A DNA stretch of 64,000 nt. Source: Sphagnum compactum (taxonomy: Eukaryota; Bryophyta; Sphagnopsida; Sphagnales). The stretch spans positions 13,609,495 through 13,673,494 of the forward strand of contig OZ234502.1 of the NCBI GenBank assembly GCA_965153455.1, in the 5' to 3' direction. Shown here in pieces: positions 24,649 through 35,835 of this stretch (the first letter of the stretch is position 1; each line of letters begins with the position of its first letter). The notes under the pieces are model-generated. The model saw only the letters and a list, made by a program, of their open reading frames with translations, searched no databases and was not told the DNA's origin. Position numbers and translations under genes: made by a program.

Positions 24649-25739
24649 ATCACCTTTGAAGCTTGTTGGCAAATGCCTTTGCATTCAAGCATGACAAGCT
24701 CAAGGATCTTTTTACTTGAAGCTAAGCATTTTTTAACTGCCATTTACTTACATGTGGCATATATTACATTAAAATGGAAATTTGATACTAAGTAATGGCA
24801 TATATCACACAACATTACACATTATAATGGATGAAATTACAAAGGTTATTTCACACATGTGTCATGAGCCATGACTTTTTGTGTGAGAAAAACCACATTC
24901 TCTTGTAGTGAAGTACTTTAGGTGCTATTATTTGGATAACATTTGGATAAGTTTGAAAGTAAGCCAATGAATATAAAATAATTTAAAGCCCATAATTAGT
25001 GCCTAAATTTTGTGCTTAAAAGCACCATGGAAATTGAATGTTTTAACATTTAAAAATTAACTTTAAGTAATATTTACAAATTATTTTTTAAATCCCATGT
25101 TGTTACATCAACTTGTTAAGACTACTTAGGAGCCAATGCCAACTGATTTTATCCTATTTGCACCCAAATATTCTTAATTAAATTATCAATTATGAAGATG
25201 TGGGGATCAATAACCATTTGAAGGTGTATATTTTGGCCATGCATTTTTAAAGGCTTGTCAAGATGCCACTATCAACGAATTGTAAGTTTTGGTTTGCAAT
25301 TAATGCACATTAATGTTGTCCAATTTTCAATTCAAGATTGTATATCATGATCAAATCTTTAAAAATATGGCATAGGTCGGTGGAAAGGACAAAGGTTTAT
25401 TTAAATGTAGGTATGCAACCATTGAAGTCAAATACACTAACACAAAAACAAGGTTTTGCTTTCAAAGTGGTTATGTATTAACAAGCCCTGCAAATTTGGG
25501 GTGCAACTTGTGCATATTATAACCAACAAACATTGATTTTTCAAAGCAAAATTGTAATAGTGCAAATTTAGGTATTTGTAAAATTATTGTGTCAACCTTG
25601 CCCTGGTTGTATACCTAGGTGTATAAAGTTGTGTTTTCAATCAACATTGTGGTTATTAGTTCCTTAATGATGCAATTGCAAATGCAATCAACTTTAACAT
25701 CAAAATGACCCGAAAAAGGCTTAAACTTGGAAACCGAAA

Positions 25740-26450
25740 TGATTGTTGTTCCCCAAACTCAAATTGATGCAAAATTGATTATGTTAGCAAGTAGGATGAG
25801 AATGGAAGTCACACAAATGCTTGCTCCATTTCTAGATTGTGTGCATGAATTTGATCACAAGAAGGTTCACATGATGTTGGCTATATGATTCTTGACCCCA
25901 TATTTAGGAATCTATCTATTATGAACAATTGTGTGGAAAAAAAAAACCACAATTACAATTATGAAACCTAATCCCCCTTTTGACATTAGTTTCTAGAAAG
26001 CCCATGTTGTTGCAAATCTAGCAACAAATTTTGATACCCAACAACCACCGCCTTTGGTCATGTTTAATGTAGGACTATTTCCAAAGGATGTTGTGGTTGA
26101 ACATCTAGAATGCTATTTCATTTCAATCTTTTATTGGCTTATATTTACATGATTTAATTGATGCACTTGAACACACAATGAATAATTGCATCATTTTTTG
26201 GGGGTCTTTGATTGTAGGTCATATGGGAGTTGTTTGACTTTTGAAATCTACATTTGGTTATAGAACCATGTCAAGATTCATTGAAATGGTGGAAAGTGAA
26301 CAAGGCCCAACTTCATGATGTTGGGCACTTCATAGTTTGTCAAATTTTAAGTATTCCATGTAATCAAATTGAAGCCAAGAAAATCATTTTCATTGTTTTG
26401 GTTCTAACAAAGTTGAATCCATATGTCAACATCAAACTCAAAATTTAAAA
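25740..26450 (+). pseudogene. Decayed hAT-superfamily transposase
   Basis: From 25796 one frame reads MRMEVTQMLAPFLDCVHEF then DHKKVHMMLAI, a stop, and LTPYLG. This matches the hAT segment usually written as KVHNMLALMLDPRFK. Further on, 26254-26446 reads DSLKWWKVNKAQ then LSIPCNQIEAKKIIFIVLV and LTKL. That matches the C-terminal dimerisation domain, normally DPLxWWKxNE...LxIxxSQIExERIFSxxGxLT. The two parts are in different frames and interrupted by stops, so it cannot be functional. Only the C-terminal half is recognised; the zinc finger and catalytic start were not found. Confidence 0.72.
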
Positions 26451-28076
26451 TAATTTGTGTTGATTTCCAAGAAAAGGCCAAACGATCCATGCCTTGATTG
26501 TGAATGATTTGCAATTGAATTCTTTGATGACATTGGGGATGTTGAAGTAGATTTACTAAAGTATATGGAAGAGTTATTTGAATATTGATTTGAGAGTTTA
26601 TTGAGCAAGAGTATTTGCAAAAACTCATTTGTGAAGAATATGTATCATGTTTGGCAAATGTGGGTATATGTTTCAAATCTAGTAGGCTTTACATGTTTTT
26701 AAAATGTGTTGTTTCACTTTCTTGTATCATTTTTTAAACATGTTTTCAAATACAAGTGCGAAATGAGAATTATGATTTTTTCTGATCTTGTTGTAAGGGG
26801 TCTTCATTTTGGCCAACTATTGACATGTTATGGGGTATGAAGACTTTCTTTAGTGAATTCTGTTATAATTTCAAGGTCTCATACATCCACATATATAGTC
26901 ATTCTAATTATTCTTACCAATGTATCCATAGTAGATTATTTTATTTAAATTTTACATTTAGTTTAATTGATGCACTTTACCATTTGCCAAATCTTAAGTG
27001 AAGTTTGTTGTCATGTCATCTTAATTCTACCAAGTAGAGTTCTTTTACCCCTTACTAAGGTTACACATAGTAATAAAATAGTGCATGGTTAGTGGTAGCC
27101 AAATCTACTATGAACATAGTAGAACTTGATTATGTAACTTTACAATTAGATTTTGTAAATTTGAAATGGAAATGACAAGATTTTTAAAACTATGGAAGAA
27201 TCCATTGGATTTCACTTTTTACAATTGTCTCAATAAATAAATCAATAATCTAGAAAATTTTAATGATTAATTGGATAAATAAATTGAATACATACCTATT
27301 GTTTTACCCCAAAAAGGTATATGAGAATGGGTATCAAAATCCTATCTAGATTCATAGATCATTAGCTTTTTGTATACTTGGATCGTACCCTAATGGAAAT
27401 TTTGGTGATAATATACCTTGATGGTTAAATAAATTGATTTTTTTAATAACCTATTCAAAGAATATAACAAAAAACTTATACTTGCACAACACTAATATTT
27501 ACCTTGAATCTTTTTGTTACCTCAAAAAGTTTTAAGGGGCCATGGAAACCATTGTTGGGTTTGTTTCTCAATCTACCACACACACAAATAATGCCTAAAT
27601 TTTAAACTTCCATTTACAACATAAATCAGACATTTGAATTTAGGTTTTGAGCATTTGAACCTAGCTCATAGGATGCTAAACTTAGTATCAAAGATGCACG
27701 TGTTGTTGATTCTAGTTATTTGTGGTGGGTGCACTTAAGGTTCAATTTTTATACACTTTCTCAAGGAGATCCATCACAAACAAATATGATCAAACTTTGG
27801 ACACTCCCAAAATAGTTATTATTGTAGTCTTTCCCATTGGCCTACCTCGATAGGTAATAGAACTTGGTGCAAAGGATATGGGAAAAATGTGATGCTATTG
27901 GGAACAATTTGAGGAACACATGGGAATATAATAAAGTACCATTGGAGACTTTGTGGCAACACAAAAGAATATCAGGATCCAGAAGTTCCCTCAAAACCTG
28001 CCCCTCCACTACCTCTTATTGGGTGCATGCTGCCCCACCTCATTGACCGTGGAAAATTTTCAATTCCTAACCATGT

Positions 28077-28176
28077 TCATCACCATTTATGCCCATTTTT
28101 GCCTAGTCTAACACATGCTTCTTTGATCATCACCATTTTTGCCCATTTTTGCCTAGTCTAACACATGCTTCTTTGA
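28077..28176. repeat. 50-bp tandem duplication
   Basis: TCATCACCATTT(A/T)TGCCCA followed by TTTTTGCCTAGTCTAACACA and TGCTTCTTTGA occurs twice back to back (28077 and 28127) with one visible difference. It is a recent slip duplication in the AT-rich region. Confidence 0.93.
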
Positions 28177-29564
28177 TTGCGGATAAACTATTATTCATGA
28201 GAACCAATCCTTCGGAAAGCACTTTACATGCCATATACACTTAGGATCTCGCTTATACACTTTTGGGGTCCTCTACTATGACCAAGTTCAGGCTCCACTT
28301 TTGTGATATGTATAATATAGGTCTACCCATATAGATGTACATTTGAAAGTTATAAGTTACAACCTCACTCAAGTCAAGGTGAAAAGTACATACATATTGC
28401 ACTTATCAAGGAAAAAAACATCAAAGGACTTTGTGTAAATTGCAAGTAAGCTCTCGTGCATTGTGAATAGTGTTGGAAGTGGGACCTTATATATTTTGTG
28501 TATTATTACGTGGGGTCTTGCTATAGGCTAGTGTCAGGTTTGACATTAAATAAATTTAAAAAATATTTTGAAAAAGAAAATTCAAGATGTAAAAATCCTT
28601 GATAAATACACATCTCAAACGATGAAATTTGAAAAAGCTTAGAACTTAAGAATTTGTAAACATCTCTTCAAGTTAGGGAATGTAATGATTGTGAAAAAAA
28701 ATTTACATGAAAATTTAGTTGAAACTCCTACACAAAAACTCCTCCAACTTCTTTGAACTTGATAGATTTTGTGTCGGGAATCGGAAATGTGATGGCTAAG
28801 AAGAAATTAGTACAGGAGTCAGCCCAATCAACAGTTACAAAAATTTTGAATATCTGATTTACATACATTCATACCTTAAACGAATTTCACTGAAATTTTA
28901 AGTTTTTTAATTAACTAAAAATAATTATTACTATTTTAAAAAGAATGATTATTATTCTAAAAAATGAATTAATTAGTCATTTTTAATATGCCAAACCCAA
29001 CTCTAGCCTATGATAGTTAAAGTTCAAGGCACTGATGATACTACTGATCCAGATATTGGAAGACATAGGAAATCTTTTTATGAACCAATTTGATGGAATT
29101 GGCATTTGATGTTATGCTCTTGTGTGCTGATGGTTGGTGTGAAGCTCCAAGATTGTGGAATTGCCTCCACTAGTGACAAGTGGAGGTGTTTGAACTTTAA
29201 GAGCCTCAATGAAATTCCTTCCTCCAGAAGAATAGTCTGATACTGAAGAAGGACACGCTTTAGAACAGACAAATGGATTTGTTTTGAGCCAGAAGCAATT
29301 TTGGCTAAAGGCGGTGTGGGGATGTCAAGTACCCAAGTTGTACAGTACCAAAAGGAAGTAAGGTCTTGGCCACAATTTTGAAAGCAGGCTGAATGCTTCT
29401 AAAGGACTTCAAAAAGTCCCAGATTTGTTTTCTGTGGAAGAGAGTGATGCGTACTTGGGAACTAGGGTAGAGGTGGCTCCAGACCATGGTGATCATGTTT
29501 TTGGAACTGACATCATATCCACTTACATATGAGAATAGATGGTGTTGAGTGATAAAACATTTAG

Positions 29565-29758
29565 CAAATGCGTTATAACAAAAGATGTTCTGATGTTCTG
29601 TTTGTCAAGTGATTTCACTGGATTTTAAGTGAATAATTCACTCATCCTAAAAAATAGGACTTAGTCAGGATGCAATGAATTCACTGATTTAGTGAACAAA
29701 TGCATTACAACAAAAGATGTTCTGATGTTCTGTTTGTCAAGTGATTTCACTGGATTTT
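29565..29758. repeat. 132-bp direct repeat enclosing a fold-back segment
   Basis: CAAATGC(G/A)TTA(T/C)AACAAAA through CTGTTTGTCAAGTGATTTCA and CTGGATTTTA appears at 29565-29626 and 29697-29758. The segment between the copies pairs imperfectly with the repeat itself (TTTGTCAAGTGA against TTCACTAAATCAGTGAATTC, around a CCTATTTT/AAAATAGG centre). It resembles a small MITE that duplicated part of itself. Class unknown. Confidence 0.65.
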
Positions 29759-30313
29759 AATTTTTTTAGTTTCCGAATATTTCATGTACCCAAAGTGACC
29801 ATCATCTAGAATAAAATTTAGCCAAATTGGCTGAAAACTTTAGCTGTGACTTCAATTGTGAAGGAGTGGATGTGGCAAGAATTAAATGGGCTAAGTCCGA
29901 TTTTGAAGGCTTAACTACCCTTTTGGGGATTTGGTCAAATTTTGTGCTTTGGCACTTGAGGGTTAAACACCATCATTTTATTCAGCTAGTTGTGTGGAGA
30001 GATCAAACCATTTGATCTCCTGCAATATACACTACTTTGTAACCAAACCCAATTGCATCTTTAATGTACATTCTTTTTCTCATATTTTGTTCAAATGAAG
30101 CAAGTGAAGATTCATCCTTGTAATTTTATCAAAAGGTTTGCACATATGTAATAAAAACATACAAAATTCCAAACCATTTAAAGGTAAACAAACTTTGAAT
30201 TTCATTGTTTAATAACAACCCACAAAATACTTTTTCACGAGAAAATATGATTTGACAAGTTGCAACATTTGCTTATGCAAAAGAGTTTATGGAAAATTTT
30301 AATTATTTTAATA

Positions 30314-30333
30314 AATAATAATAATAATAATAA
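30314..30333. repeat. (ATA)n microsatellite
   Basis: A short ATA/TAA trinucleotide run within AT-rich sequence. No further function is visible. Confidence 0.85.
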
Positions 30334-30458
30334 TATTATTATAAAGTGATTAATATATTATGTCAACAATCAATAATATATCATATTTTATTTATAATAT
30401 TTGTAGTTATTGGTTATTACATGTTAAATATTAAATATAATGTAGGAACAATGTATGT

Positions 30459-30478
30459 CATACATACATACATACATA
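30459..30478. repeat. (CATA)5 microsatellite
   Basis: About five CATA tetranucleotide units within AT-rich sequence. No further function is visible. Confidence 0.85.
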
Positions 30479-33400
30479 TAATAATTTTATACATAATCAT
30501 AAAATTGCAATATAGGAATTAATCAAAATTATATATTTTTATTTATTATAAACCTTTATTTGAATAATAAAAAAATTACCCTAGTGAATTGTTTCTACTA
30601 GATGTGGACATGAATGATTCAAATTTCACTTATGGTGAAATGGTGCAAGGGTACAGTGGTTTAATTCATTTTGAAGGTCTCATAGTGAATTGAATGGTTA
30701 AACTAAACCCCAGTTTTATACTAGTGTGAGAAGTTGAAAATGGGAACTCAAATAACTATGGGTGCTTTAGTTATATAGAATCCACTTGTTGAAATGGGTA
30801 GCTAAACGCATGCCCAACTTTAATAATAAAATGGCATATATGATTTGTTTTGGATGAAAATTTGCAATTACACATTTGAAAGTTTTTGGGGTTGGTAAAA
30901 ATGCACATGCTAGCAAGGCTTTGCATAATTGCATGTAGTAAAAAATGATTATTTTCTATTGGCCAACAATAATGGTTGGTTCAAGTGGTGAATTTTAAAT
31001 AGTTAATCACATCGTACCGTTCATTTTTCTATGGATGAAAATGAGGGAGAAACTAACATTGCATGTTGGATGTGTTAAATACTAATAGAAGCTCAAATGG
31101 GCACTATTGCTAAACTTGTTCTAAGAGACTCATGGTTAATTTTCAATTTAGTTATAATTCAAATTCTTATAGCTCACCATATTTGCTATCAATGAACCTT
31201 ACATTCAATTACAATTGAGCACTCTCACTAACAATTTTATTTGTGAAACATAAATATATTATTTTTTCCCCTTGATCTATGATTGTATAAGTGACATAGT
31301 GTGATCAATATAATGGTGACGATGAATTACAAGGAAATCTTTTGACTAAATTAGGGACACAACTTAATCTTTTTATTTGACTTCTCAAAGAGCCACCAAA
31401 GTCACTAGGTGTAATGTCTTTTCAAAGGAATATGTTTAGAATCTCTTGTTTTAACTATGTTCAAGATGTTAGATTAACATCTAACATGCCTTCTTAACAA
31501 TGTAAGCACCCACATGAACTAGTTACAATGTGACCACAAGTCTTGGTATCCACCAATGTTGGGTGGTGATGAGAAATGACGACAAATCCCCATCGGTTAT
31601 CAACTTGGGTACATACCCACTTACTGAATGGGGAGGAAATTCTTTAAATGCAACCCTGCAAAAAAATCCTTTTAGAGTCAATTCCTCAAAGAACTTCATG
31701 AACAAGAGAGCATCACTCCTGAAAAATTGTTGGTTTTCTTCAACTCCACTTTCGGTTGTAGAATCTTGTGATTGGTTTCTTGTAGTTGTGAGTAATTGAG
31801 AAACACCATGGCCATTTTGAAAAACACTTGCTAGATCAAGGTTGTTGTAGGGGTTGAAGTGTTAGTCTTTATGATTTGAACAAAGGATCTCACTTTGTTG
31901 TTGTTCATTGTTTTCTCTCACACACCAAACACCATATTCTTATTGCGCTCTTTGTGGTCCACAAGCAAGGATTATTATTATTTATTCCACTTGGCAAATC
32001 AAAAGAAGGCTCCCAACATATTCTTGAATGTCTTAGAGGTTGAGAGGATCCTTTTCACTTGAAATGTGAATTTTTTAAAACAATTTAATTAATCCAACTA
32101 TATATTTTTTTTTCTCTCAAACTATTTTTAGGGTGATGCACAAAAGTGTTGTGATTTCATGCTTTGTCTTTCAATAACTTGATAGGAAGTTGGATAGAGT
32201 CTCTAAGTGCTTGAAAAGGGTCTTTGTCTTAATATACAACTCTTGATTATGTTTATTGGTTTGTTATTGCTTTTGCAATTAGAGTCAAAGTCAATATTGT
32301 TTGTTCCTAAGAGAGCTTACTTGATATGTTTGATAGGTGAAATAAGCAAAACAATATTCCTAATGTTTTTCCCAAACTTCCCAATGAACTTTCATCTTTT
32401 TCATATGTAGGAATTTCACTCATAACTACATAGGTTGGGTGATCAAAACAAGGTGTTTATGATAGGGATATAAAAACTGCTTTGGAGCTCTTGCCATGCT
32501 TATGATGTATGTAGTGTAGTGACATGATATTGGTCATATAAGGAACCTTCATATTTGAAATTTGAAATCAATGAACTAGACATGTCCTTTGATTTTCAAA
32601 ATTTTGAAAAAACCGAAATCAAAAGTTCTTTGAATTTCAAATTTTCAAAAAACCTAGATCTTAGGCTATTAAAAAAATTAAAATAACCACACAACATTGG
32701 TGTCCACCACAACATTGGCCCCACTTATCCATCAAACATGGATTGCATGCATTAAAAAAATCTAAGGATATTAAGTTTGAAAATCCCAAAGATAATAGTA
32801 TATCTTACTTCATAATGGATAAAATTTCTTAGGTGTGCCTCCAAGGATTGGTTCGATCCCTATTCCACTTATGCATAGATTGGCACACTCAAATTTTTTG
32901 TTTTCATGATGATGATAGTTGTCATTAGATGTGACATGTTGCACATCTCTCACATCCGAGATGTGCCACCATTCGAGAAGTGAAAAAATCATTGCATCAC
33001 TTGCATTCTAGAACGATATTCTATTGGAATTCTCATCTACCCATGTGGGAAAATAAAGTTAAGTTGCATCTTGTTCAATGACCTTCGCATTGTCTTGAAT
33101 GCAAAAACCAAGTTGATTCACATCTAGGCCTTGAAGTATAAAAATATGTTGATATTGAAGATTCCCAATATTTAGATTTTTTGCATACTCTAAATCACTA
33201 AGCATCACGAACGAAGAATATGGAAAACCATCCAACAAGGTCTAGTAAAAACTAATAAATTGCACAACATCCGTACGAAGCATGAACCATGATCAGTCAA
33301 TCACTCTAAAACTAAAACTAAAATTTTAAAAGAATTATTATGTTGCTCCTGGTGATGACCCATTCATTCTAAGAGAACTTCGATGTGTGCATCATACCTG

Positions 33401-33786
33401 CACATACTGAGCTGCAAAAATGTGAACAAGTTGGTTGTGAAGACATATCTATGAAGTCAAAGAGAAGACTCCTTAAAGGCAACCATTGTGTCATTTTTTG
33501 ACAAAAGAATTGGGAAGTTTTTGAATTAATTGTGTTTTTTTTACCATGAATTTGAGAAAATTCCCTAATTTTTTTGAAAAAATCGCCAAAATTTCAATAT
33601 CACAAAAACTGAAAAAAATAATCCCCTGCCCCCCTCCTAGTAAATTTCATCCATACTTACCTACAATAATTTTCGACTTACATAAGTAGTTAACTAGGTA
33701 GGAAGGTTTACAGGATAGTTTATACATTCATCCATGTTCATGTATACGTATGTATCCCACAAATCCTGTCCAACCACGTCCCAGCC

Positions 33787-33795
33787 AAACCCTAA
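33787..33795 (+). promoter_or_regulatory. Telo-box upstream of the LHC gene
   Basis: An exact AAACCCTAA lies about 260 bases before the LHC start codon, where sequence composition changes from AT-rich intergenic DNA to a balanced leader. It is a plausible marker of the core promoter or leader, though single telo-boxes also occur by chance. Confidence 0.45.
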
Positions 33796-34055
33796 TTGGA
33801 TAAGCTCAGCTGCCCAGTCTCTGAGTCGACTGAACCTCAGTGCTCCGAGCCCACCACGGTTTGCAGCGCCTCTACAGCTTAGAGCTCGGAAAAGGCAACG
33901 AAGAAGAGAAGAATAGTAGAAGAAGAAGCAGAAAAAGGAGAAGTGCTGGTTACCCAGGAACAAAAATCAGAAGAAGGTGCAGAGTGGAGTAGTGGTTGTG
34001 GGGATTTTGGCAAAGGGTTGTGGGGGTGGCGAAGGTATTGGTCGGATTTAGTAGC

Positions 34056-35835
34056 ATGGGAATGCTTGCTGCAGCTGGTCTTTTCACGACAGCAGCAGCC
34101 CCCTATGTTGTGGCGTTAGCTTCGGGCAGAGTACTACCTGATAGGAGAGTCCTGCAAGGGAAGAGACGGGACCTATGGTGTAGGCGGGCTTTGGCGCCAG
34201 CTGATGACGAGGAGGCGGAGATGTCGGATATGTCTAATGTGGGGCTGGACGATGTGTTTAACCTTATTCAACAGGTTCTTTTTCTCCTTTGTCTCTCTTT
34301 CTCTATCTCTAGCTCTCTTGCTCACATAAATGTGTGCAGATCTTGGCTGTCTCATCTTTTGCATTTCTTCCATGATTTGCAGCAGCCTCTTCACAAATTT
34401 CTAGTCTTCAAAGCTTCACACCTAATTGGGCTATTCATACCAATTCTGATGAATCCTTTACCCTATAACATAAACCCTGAATCCATGAACCCTAAAACTT
34501 GACCTGTAAACTGTAAATTGGAAATGTGATTCAAGAGCTGTGCAGGAAGCTTGAACTTGTATCTCCTAAAATCTTCTTGTGAATCCTAATGCGCAAATGT
34601 GTGGAAATCCATTATCTCCTAATTCAAAACCAAAACCCCAGCCTTCAAACCCTAAAGTGCAAAACGAATGTACCTGTGATTGCTGCACCCTAACCCTTAT
34701 GTTGATGCCATTATGCTATGTGGTTATTTTGTATGGCTTGTATTTTGGAGAAATCAACCTGTGTGTATGCACCTCCCTTCTTTACCAATTCTCGCAGTCG
34801 GAGAATGCTACTCATGAATGCAAAATATATGATGGTGTCTTCTTGTGAAGACAAGATCACGGAAGTCTCTGTTGTCAAATGTGAAGTGTTTGAAAAGCTG
34901 TTGGAGGCTAAGAAGGGGGTCTGCAAGACCAGCTTCTGGATGCTTATTCAAGCCACATGCCTGCAACTGGGCAGCAACCACATCACACTGGAGATAGCTT
35001 GTTGGACAGTAAATTTGTCATGGGAGGTGTCTTCAGCTTTCATGCAATCTTCAGGATCTGCATTCATGTCAGGTGGAAAATTGCAATGTGTCAGGCAACA
35101 GATGCAGACCCAGAGCCAGAGGACCTGATACCATCTGACACTAGACGGGACATGAAGAGTACAGGTGCTTCGCAGTGGTACAAAGTTTATGGACGCTCGG
35201 TGCCCCCTAGTGTTGATGCAAGAGCTGCTTATTATGGCCCAAAGAGACCACTGTGGAAAGGTGGTGCAACATCCCCAAAGGATGTGCCTGCATATTTGAA
35301 GGGTGAATACCCTGGTGACTATGGGTGTGATGTTCTGGGCTTATGTAAAGACCCAGCAAAGTTTGCGACTCTTCGTGCCCAGGAGCTTTTCAATGGGCGA
35401 TGGGCCATGTTAGGTATAGTTGGGTGCATTGTTCCAGAGCTCATCTCCCCTTCCAATCCTTCAGCTTTTGAGCCAGTTTGGTTCAAAGCTGGGGCTCAAA
35501 TCTTTAGTGATGCTGGAATTGATTACCTTGGCCTTCCAGGACTCATCAATGCACACAACATATATGCAGTGGCTGTTGTACAGCTTGTGTTGATGGGGGG
35601 TGCAGAACTAGCAAGGTCAAAGGCAGCTCCCCAAGACATTGATTCTTTGTATCCAGGGGGAAAAGCCTTTGATCCTCTTGGGTTTTCAAGCGATGCAGAG
35701 TCTTTTGCAGACCTGAAAGTCAAGGAGATAAAGAATGGTAGGTTAGCAATGTTGGCTATGGCAGGTTTATTTGCCCAAGGTGCAGTGACAGGCGTAGGTC
35801 CAATACAAAATTTGCATGATTTTCTACACCTTTGA
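34056..35835 (+). CDS. LHC chlorophyll a/b-binding antenna protein (Lhcb-type body, Lhcb9-like)
   Basis: Exon 1 (34056-34274) and exon 2 (35095-35835) join in phase 0 to give 319 residues. The antenna domain has all three LHC helices. Helix B is ELFNGRWAMLGIVGC. The following segment, WFKAGAQIFSDAGIDYLG, is very like major LHCII. Helix C is YAVAVVQLVLMGGAELAR, and helix A is LKVKEIKNGRLAMLAMAGLF. PGDYG and YPGG...FDPLG are also present. Helix B has Asn where most Lhcb proteins have His (ExxHxR), the ligand of chlorophyll 603. Asn there is the red-shifted signature of Lhca3/Lhca4 and, as I recall, of moss Lhcb9. The WYGPDR-type N-terminus is replaced by AYYGPKRPLW, and the C-terminus stops early (LHDFLHL). 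The N-terminal 73 residues (MGMLAAAGLFTTAAAPYVVA...) are inferred to be a transit region; the exon 1 link is less certain than exon 2. Confidence 0.85.

Larger units (their letters stand above)
21850..33690. other. AT-rich gene-free region with decayed transposons
   Basis: About 12 kb of strongly AT-rich sequence without a recognisable intact gene. Identified contents are a hAT transposase remnant (25740-26450), a perfect 26-bp palindrome (24623), a 50-bp tandem duplication (28077), a partly palindromic repeat (29565-29758), microsatellites (30314, 30459) and CACTA-like end fragments (about 30640-30729). Somewhat less AT-rich islands at about 29080-29500 and 31530-31800 look like old decayed coding sequence, but I could not assign a family. 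Confidence 0.6.

Noticed and set aside
29080-29500. Two minus-strand frames forming a less AT-rich island
   Set aside because: Frames are broken and I could not match them to a transposon or host protein family.
31530-31799. 89-codon open frame in a less AT-rich island
   Set aside because: No recognised domain and short. It may be decayed coding DNA, but I could not support any assignment.
32593-32613. TTTTCAAAATTTTGAAAA palindrome
   Set aside because: Simple A/T composition makes an 18-bp palindrome unremarkable here.
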